Source: Nelumbo lutea
Lineage: Eukaryota; Streptophyta; Magnoliopsida; Proteales; Nelumbonaceae
Assembly (NCBI GenBank): GCA_022828595.1
Contig: JAKGHH010000001.1
Location: forward strand, 206,169,813 to 206,233,812
DNA: 64,000 nt
Direction: 5' to 3'
Part shown: positions 25,601-34,600 of the stretch, piece after piece
How positions within the stretch are numbered: the stretch's first letter is position 1
Layout of the letters: each line of letters starts with the position of its first letter
Position numbers and translations under genes: made by a program
The notes under the pieces: generated by a model
What the model saw: the letters and a program-made list of their open reading frames with translations, nothing else
Databases searched by the model: none
What the model was told of the DNA's origin: nothing

Positions 25601-28600
25601 ACCAAAATACAATTTCTTAGCATGATCCCACACCTCTTTGGCTGTGTCAAGAAACATGAGGTTCACACTAATCCTGGGTTTCATACTGTTCCACAACCAT
25701 GTGATGATCTGTGCATCTTCCTGTTCCCAGTCTTCATACTCCTGAACTAGTGGGGGGTTTATCCTCTCTTATGTGCTTTACCTTCTTCTTCGCCTTCAGA
25801 AAAACCTCCACAGACTTGGCCCAAGGGACATAATTCTCTCCATTCAGTTTAATGGAGGTCATTTGGACATTCAGGTAGTTAGTAGATATCATCACACTAG
25901 GTTTACTATCACTGTTATCTGCCATTGCCGAATTCCCTTATCACTGAATCCTGAGCACTACACACTGCACACTGCACACGGACACTTCACTGAAATCTGC
26001 ACACTGATTTCAGCAATAACAAAGGCTGAAAGCCGTACTTGTAACACCACAAACCCTACTCTACAGCTACTGGAAGTTTCACATTTAAGTAAACACTACT
26101 TCCCTTCGAATCACACACAAACCAGCATAAACCCTAGCATACTGCAATCTGAAAACCTATCATACGATCTGTACCACACCTCTCATGTGTTCCATAACAG
26201 AAAATATGCATAAAAAAAAACTCCTTACCTCATCGCCTGAAGGCCAACCACACGAAGGAATGAAACACCACTGCACCACACGCACCAGCCCTACATTATT
26301 AGGGGAGGGTTTAGAAACCACAGAAACCAATCACCATTGACACCACCGGAGGCATAGAAACCTCCAAGGGAAGAGGGCGGTCACTCCTTTTCAGCCCTTT
26401 TCCCAGTCTCCAACCAACAGCTGAGAAATCCAAGAGAAACCCTAGTTCGAATGCGCAGAAAACAGAATTCTAGCAGGTCTGATTTGTTTAATGTGGCTCT
26501 GATACCATGTTGAAGTTCGGCCTGCCCTAGAAGTCTGTTTTGTTTGTTAGCTGAAAAGTAAAGTAAACAGCAAGAAGGAAGAGAGGAAAGAAGAAGGAAG
26601 AAAGAGGAAGGAGAAGAGAAAAGGTCTGGTTCGAAATTAGGAAAAAATCACACCTAGTTTCGGCCAGACCTGTTATTATATTATTAATGTAATTGGAAAA
26701 GACACAAGTGCCCTTATTTAAGTAAGAGGCACTCAAACTGACATAATAGTACACATCAGCACTCTCAACAGGTACAAAGACCGAAATACCCCTTCACTAA
26801 CAAAAACTTTCAGTCATTGAGCGCCCAGGTCAAACTCTCAGTGGGGCCCGCAATCAGATTTCTCAAAAGAATTAGGGTTTTGGGCAACACACTTGAATCT
26901 GTCAGGAGGACGACAAAATTACTCCCCTTCTCTCCAAAAACCACTAACTACTGGGCTGAAATAGGTTTCTTTAACTATTCATACGATTCAGTTCTCCATA
27001 CACATTGTGTATGGGAAAAAAGAGGTAAAAAAAGGGAAAAGTCAAGCCTGCTTTGATACCAAGAAGAAAAACAGCATTTTGAAAAGAAAGGACTGTTTAA
27101 AAAGTTGCAGAAAATCAAAAGGAAGTAGCAGAAATCAGGTTTCAAGAAGAGAGAAGAAGAAGAAGAAGGTGGTGGAAACTAGGGTTCAGAGAGAGAGATG
27201 TTCGAACATAACCTTCTCTCTTACACCCCTAATTCCATTTCATTAAGTTAAACTTTAGTAATTTACAGAGAGGCCCCTAGTTGGGTAGGAAATTAAAAAA
27301 ACATAACATAAGAAAGAATAAAGCCAGATTAAGGCCCATTACAGCAAAGAACATAAAAAATAAAAAAGGATAAACAGCCTATGGGCCATTCGGCCCATCT
27401 TCTCTACAATGTTTTTTTGCAGCTTAGCCAAGATAGTTTCAATGATGGTTGGTGTTGTACAACAGACATGAGTTCTTATTACCAAGGAATGATTTAAGAT
27501 TTCATGATAAGGATTGGGAAGGAAATGAAAGGCTTTGGTCCTTTGGACCGATTAATCGGATCATGATTGGTTTTGGTTATTCCGAACTGATTAAGATCCC
27601 AATCATCTATGGATAGATACATATATGCATTAATTGTATATATGATTATGTATGTTGACATATTACAAGGATGTCTAATATGTTTTTTTCTCTTTCACTT
27701 CCTCATAACAAATCTGGTATGTCCACTGTTAACTCTATGCTTCATCTGCTTGCTGAAGATCAAGCTGTCTGTCCCCCTTGGGTGTGGATTTGGAAATCAA
27801 AAGCTCCCTCCAAGATTATTTTCTTTGCTTGGGTAGCTCTAGAAGGAAAGATTCCTAAAATTGATGTGCTGAGAAAGAAAGGTGTGGTCCTTGTAAATCA
27901 TTGCTATCTTTGTGGTTTGTATGAGGGGACTATTCAGCATCTCCTTGTTTCTTGTAGCTTTTCCTACAGTTTGTGGTCCCATGCTTTACAGTTCTTTGGA
28001 ATGAGCTAAGTTACGCCCACTGATGTGGGCTCCTTGTTTTCACCCTGGAGAGGTCATGCCTAAGTAGAAGGGGTAAGGTGCTCTGGAATTCGCTTCCCTT
28101 GGCCTTATGCTGATGCTTATGGAAGGAGAGGAATGGTCAGGTGATTGAAGATCTTCCTCATCTTTTGAGAAGCTTTGTGCCAAGCTGGAAAGAACCTTGT
28201 TCAAATGGGCATCTGTTATCAGGATTTTTCAGGGCCTGGATTTCCGTTGTTTTGTAGACCATTGGGATAGTATTTTGGGGGGTGATGGTTTTGCTTTGCA
28301 ATCTTTATTAGTTCTCTTGCCCTTGTATTGCCTGGTTATTGAGGAAATCGCTCCCTCATCAGCCTCTTTTTTCTTTGAAGTTAATGAAATTCCTACAACT
28401 TCTCAAAAAAAAAAAAGCAATGGATACGGCACTGAATAAAATGGAATAGTGAAACAAGATTCGTGTAGCAGGCTCCATATAGATAGGACAAGGCTTAGTT
28501 GACGACAGTGATGAAATTTGGATGGAGAATTTGTCAATGTATAAGATTGTTGCTTTGCCCCTTGACGCATGGGAAGTGGTTTTACTTTCTAATTTATGTC

Positions 28601-31600
28601 TTTCTTTTTTTTTTTTTCATCTTCAGTATCACTCCATAATTCTATTGTCTTCTACTGTCTTGTTCACTAAACAGATATGTAATTGTTTTATAGGTGCTTG
28701 GTAATCTGACCCATGTTCAATCATATTTTGGTATCTTTGCAAAGAAGATTGACCAAGAGGCAATTGTAAGTTTCAATAATAATAATAATAATAATAATAA
28801 TAATCCATGATATGACTTTATTTCAGATGTTTTAGATTGATTTGATTCTATAAATTGCAAATGTTATAGGAGCTAGAAGAGGCTGAAATAGAGATGGACC
28901 TTCTTCAGAAAGAACAAGCATTACAGGAATCATCTAGAAATTTTAGGGAGCCGCATCAATTACCTCTTTCACCTGGTAATAATTGCTCTCCTTAATATTT
29001 GCAGATTTATCATGTTAATAATTGTCAGTTAGAACATTTAATTGAAGTAGGTCTTTTTGCTGATTTTTCGTATTTCTTATGTGAATTTAATCAGTTAATA
29101 TGAAGGATGGTAACCGTCTTCAGCAAATTAAAGATGAAATCCGTTCCATGTAAGTATTTCAATGTGATTTTTTGTTTTGTTTTGTCATTGTTTAGAGCAA
29201 ACGTATTGGTAAAATGTAATTGTTTGCTTCTTGTAGTGCATTTACTTAGGCTGTGTTTTGATAATTGATAGTGGTGGAATTAGAATTGTGAATACAAAGT
29301 AGGCTGTGTTTCTCTCTCTCTCTGATCCAATGTTTTAAAAAGGCGTGGGAGGCATACACCCCAAAACGCCCTTAGGTGCATGCCAGAGGTGTTGATGTCT
29401 CTGGGGCATGCACTTCAGGTGCATGAAGTGTACACCTCAAATGCCTTTTGCATGAGGCATGCTAGAGGCGTATGCCTCAGCTACTGTTATGCATCTTCAT
29501 TTTTCTTAATACAAAACATCTTTCATAAAAAGGAAACCAAAAAAAAAAAAAAAAAAGAAAAGAAACAAGATGAGATCCTCCTCTTAAGGAGACTTCTGTG
29601 AGGCTTATGCCTCTTACGTTCTGAACTATGCCTAACGCCTCCAGGTAGTGGAATGCTTCATGTCATGCTTCCATGCTTTAAAACATTGCCATGATGTTCT
29701 CCATACTAGCATTTAGTGGGTTTGGATCATCATGAATGGACCCTATTCTGAAATGGATCTGGTTTGTGTCTGGTGAAGTTTATGAAAAGGTGGACCATGT
29801 CCAGCCATATCCTTTTGGAATCTGACCTGAGATCTAGCCTGAATGTGCAAATGGATTAATACCTTCACATCTGACTTGGATCTAGATTCAGATCTGGATC
29901 TGGCAAGAGTTTTTTTACATAAAATAGGATCCCTGATCTAAATGGATTTGCTCCAGATTGGACCTGTTATGCTCTTATCTCTAACAGTCTCCAACTCCAA
30001 ACTCTAATCCCAGCAATGTTAATCTTTCTCTGCAAATGTAGAATCTTAAGATTCAATTTTACATTATTCAAAATCAATATCCAAACAAGGTTTCGAATAA
30101 TTTAAATTTAATCCATTTAAATCTTATTCAATGGGATGCAAATACTAAAGGCCAAAGCCAAGCTCATCTATCCAAACACAAATTTAGTTATGTAGTGAAC
30201 TGGGGAAAACTTAGAGAATCGATGCAATATGAATTAAACTAGCAACAATGAAGGCACCTTTAATCTGCCTGGAAATTCAAGGTATGGCTTTAAATAAATG
30301 TAACTAGTCAAGTATGTAGATAACTATGCTCCTATGCTTTCTGTATTTTAACTAGTTAACTTCCTTTATTTTTCACCAAAATGGAGCCATTAATCCTCCC
30401 TAGAAGGAAATCTTATGTTAGTTTAATTTTTAAACACTCCCATCAGCAGGCCTGATATTAGTTGCATACTTCTTTTTAATAATCTCTTATGCCTTTGCAT
30501 ATTAGTATAGTATGGTCTGGGACTTGATGAATTGAATGTATTTCCTTTTTTGTGTGGAATGATCACAGAGAGAAATCAAAACTCAGAGAAGAAATAGTGG
30601 CTCGCAGACAAAAGAAACTTCTTGTAAGACATGCCCGCCAGAAGTATTTGGAAGAGGCAGCTTTACGAGAGGCAGAACTTCTGCAAGAACTTGATAGGTT
30701 TTACTTGCAAATCAAGTTTTAAATCATAGCTTTACGAATAGTTGAGTTCAGAGTGTAGATCACATCTCAATTTGCATGCTGCTATTGACAACCTGGTTAT
30801 GTATTCTTAGGGAGAGAACTAGTGAAATGGAGCGTGAGATTGAGAGGCAGCGAGCACTGGAGATTGAGCGTGCAAAAACAAGAGAGCTGCGTCACAATCT
30901 TGACATGGAGAAGGAAAGGCAAACACAGGTAAGTGATTTCCTGCATTTCTGCTAGATACCAGTATACCACTATGAATGTGAATCCTGAATTGTTTTACCT
31001 GGGTTTTTATGCAGCACAACAGTGGGACTGGATACAGTCAAGTATTTGTCTAGATACTAGTTATGATATTTTTCACCATATAGTGCCAAACTGACACCAA
31101 AAAGACTTGTTACCTGATAATTAACCAAATTCTTGAGTGCTAATTAAAAGATTCAAATAAGATGCATTAGGTATTCACTAACAAGATTGGACTTGTTTGT
31201 CATAGAAAAGAAATTTGTGTTTGAATTATCAAAAAAAAAAAAAAAGTGTTTTGGTTGAATATATTGAAGGGTCCATGCAAAGTAGTTCTCTTCCATTTCC
31301 AATCAGCTGCACAATGATTGCCTTAGCTACTTTGTACCCCTTGAGAATCTTAAAACAACTGCAAGAGCAGTCCATTAGGAACTTGCATTGTCCAGAAATG
31401 CTTTCTTTCTGATGCACCTGGTTCAACAAAAAAAAATAGTACTTAAATGATGAATAACCATTACAAAAATTATTAAAATCTTTTTGTTGGCTGCAATCTA
31501 AAAGGGTTAACACTCTCTAATGGATAGCTTGATTAAGAAGATTTGCATGCCAAGATAATGAATAAGCTTAGAACCCCTCTGACATTTCTGACATTCTTGT

Positions 31601-34600
31601 ATTAAGATCACCTTGCAAAATGTTGATTATTTGGAGGATCAGTATCCTTTTAATAAGGTGCCCATCCCAGGCACTATGATGACCAGACAACTTTTAACCA
31701 CTTGATTTATGCATTATTATGAGAACTTCCTAGAGTTTTAAAAGAATGTTCATGGTTCAAACATCCACATTTCTTTTGGACAAATGAATGGAGTAAAAGC
31801 ACTTAGTTGTGATTATGCTTAAAAGTGATTTCTTTTCTGTTTCTCTGTATGCTGGGACTTATAAAATGGTTAGTCCTGAGCGTCTAAATATCAAAATGTG
31901 AAAAGTTATGGAACCCCTGACTTGTGGTGCCATCCAAACATTTTTCTTGCTAGTGCCAACCAAATAATTATAAAAGAAGTGTGTCTATAGTTTGACATAA
32001 TTCATATTGGTAGTGTAAGATAGTATACATAGTTCTAGTCAAACTTATTCCATCACATTGAATAGATGTCTGAGGCCTATTCTGCGAGGGGCTTGTACTG
32101 TAGACAGTGTCTGTATTTCTGTATCTATTCCATATCTCTCTTGATGGAAGATTTAGGATTTTAGTCAGATAGACTCATTTTCTAGGTGAAAAATTGAACA
32201 TCTCATTCAAGTAGATTCCAAGAAGTTCAAACAGCGTGGCTGATGCACTAGCTAAAGCCAGACCAGTTAAACAGTTCTTGGGTTGGGGAGAACCAGGGCT
32301 GGGAGTTTCTATTGGACTGCTACTCCTATGGGGCTAGCTTGTTTTTACATTAATGAATTTCTGTTACTTATAAAAAGAATCTTTGATGCTGAAACTCTGA
32401 TTATGTGCTTTTAAACTAGTTTACATGTCTGTTCCTTTTATCCAAGGTCACTTAAACTACCCTATATTTTGATGTAATTCTATTTTTTTTTAAATTGTGT
32501 AAATCCCCACTTTGGCCCATATCACCCACCAACCCTTGAATCTTAAAGCTGTATTTCAGACCAGCCATTCCCCTCTATAGACTGTATTCTGTCCTGCATG
32601 TATAATCCTGATTTAGGATCTTTAAAGTTTTAACTGTTGTCCATAGCTACTGACAAGTCCAACACTTCTTGATTGTGAACTTTTAAATCATTCCCTCCGA
32701 TCAATCATATTATAAATTCTTACTGGATTAATGCTTTTGCACTATGATAACTATTCTTGTTGCCCAAAAAGACATGGTTTTAGAGTTTGAAGTAACGAGA
32801 TCTAAACCAGTGACAGTGTGCAAGCCACTGCTTTGGAGCACCAAAATCTAGAGGTCATGACTTTTCCAGCTCAGTTAAGAGCCTGACACTTGGACCACCT
32901 CAAAATTTCATAAAATCTGCCTTTCTGGGATCTTATTGTATTATTTTTTCTGGCCGTCTTATCTCAGTTACCTTTGAGCCTAAGAATGGTTACCTGGTGC
33001 TAAAACCTCAAGGTTAGGTTTGTATCCAGTCTACCCCTCCCCATGAACCTAGGTAGCAGTGACCAACATTGTGTAATAGCCTTTACCAAGAGCCATGCAC
33101 ACTATTTTGCAGTTCAGCACATTTTTATTATCTTTGATGATAAGTGACCCTTGATCCACAGTTGATGTCAAAATCTTAGATGTATTTTATTTATATTTTG
33201 TATAGTTTGATATTCCTAAATTCATGTAATCATGCCTAGTTTTGTTAATTCAATGGACTTCTCATACTAGCTTTATATTATGTTGGTTATTGAACTCATG
33301 GAAAAATTGCAAAAATAATTAAATCTACTTGCTTGTAGAGAGAGCTTCAGCGAGAACTAGAGCAGACAGAGTCTGGGATTCGACCTTCAAGGCGGGAATT
33401 TTCTTCCTCCACAACCAGTAGGTATGTTACATCTGCTGCTTTCCTCTGAGATGGGTCAACGTTTTTTGATCCAGAGCATGTAGGCCAGACAAGCAATTGT
33501 TCGTGACTACTTCATATTGGAAATTATCAACATTTTATCAAAAAACGAATTTATTTATCTCATACTAAATCCTTGTGAGAAATTCTCTTAAGCTACTCTG
33601 AATTATTTCTACAATGGTCATTCAATGAGGGCTCTCACATCAGACTGAATAGGACATGTCTTACTAAGGGAGTCATACTGGATGCTTGCTAAGGGCTTAG
33701 CTTCCCATCATAACATACCATCTAGGTGGTTTATGGATCAGACAACTCAATTAATGTGGCAACCTTTTAGAAGAATGATAACTCAGAGACCTGATGAGTG
33801 ACAACCACATTATTTAGCATCTGGTTAATGCCGAAAATTTGTGGATCATTTTCCATATATACATGAGTCTGTATGTGTGCCTTAAGACTCCATGGGTGTT
33901 GGTTTATATAAAAGTTGTCCAATATTGGTAAATATATGTTTTACATAGAGTTTACCCGGTGTAATATAATGCAACTACTACTCTGCCTGCTACAGCATAT
34001 ATTCATGCATAGAGATTGTTAAGAATTTGTGGGACAAGTAACTGAAGTACGATAGGAGTGTGAAGTAAATGTTAGTGTCATGATAGAGAAAATGACACCA
34101 TTAGAGAGGTATTGTCCTCTGATCATTTTGGATTGTAATTTGTCAATAGTAATCCTTAAAAGGCTGAAGCAACTTGAGACAAGTTGCTCAATATCCCAAA
34201 AGTTTGTCAATGATAACATCTGTTGTTCCTGTTGGTATAAGATTTGTCCTTTGGACCACACATTCATGCAAGGCTGACAATCTGGCATAGAGGAGAGTTG
34301 TCTTGATATGATGGGCCACCCCTTTACTGTGTCATAATAGCCCAAAAGTCATACAAATTGGAGAATCCTAATTCCCCAACATTTCACTGTCAGCTTGCTT
34401 CAGCCTGAACTCCCAAAATACCAAATTGAGAATTCAATTTATCTAACCAATACGTTATGGTTAATTGGTTTATGAGCTTTCTTCGGACCAAAAGTCATGT
34501 TCCTATGAATTTTCTTTGTCTATTGTAAAAAATGTTTTGGTGGCCACGAACCACATGGTCTTGGCTGCATTTTATTGATTTTACAGAAACATGTTAACAC

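Larger units (their letters stand above)
21402..26802 (-). mobile_element. Inner Ty1/copia retrotransposon nested in outer copia leader
   Basis: LTRs at 21402-21690 and 26511-26802 read, on the minus strand, TGTTAGTGAAGG ... CCGAACTTCA. They differ by about four substitutions and one 3-bp indel. A primer-binding site TGGTATCAGAGCC lies three bases from the 5' LTR (26495-26507), and a purine tract CTTGAGGGGGAG (21691-21702) precedes the 3' LTR. The element lies between the outer 5' LTR and the outer gag, in the same orientation. The flanking 5-mers (ACTAT and AAAAC) do not match, so no target duplication is visible. Several stops and frameshifts make it non-functional despite the young LTRs. 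Confidence 0.9.
15438..27408 (-). mobile_element. Outer Ty1/copia retrotransposon, disrupted
   Basis: Direct LTRs lie at 15438-15781 and 27062-27408, flanked by a perfect 5-bp target duplication ATGTT (15433-15437 and 27409-27413). On the minus strand the 5' LTR is followed at once by a primer-binding site TGGTATCAAAGCAGG (plus-strand 27047-27061), matching initiator tRNA-Met type sites. A purine tract CTTGAGGGGGAG (15782-15793) precedes the 3' LTR. The minus-strand coding order is gag, protease, integrase, RT, RNase H, the copia order. Stops, frameshifts, a hAT insertion and an inner copia in the leader disable it. By eye the LTRs differ at about 9 positions plus small indels. Confidence 0.92.
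15048..28693 (+). other. 13.6-kb intron of the large gene filled by nested transposons
   Basis: The donor after 15047 and the acceptor before 28694 are both phase 0 and canonical. Almost all of the length is insertion: an outer copia element (15438-27408), an inner copia element (21402-26802), a hAT element in the outer one (17677-18746), and a LINE 3' end (27660-28418). Stripped of these, roughly 0.9 kb of original intron remains. Confidence 0.85.

Noticed and set aside
28775..28804. Short tandem array as a CRISPR-like or regulatory repeat
   Set aside because: It is a simple (AAT)10 microsatellite without spacers.
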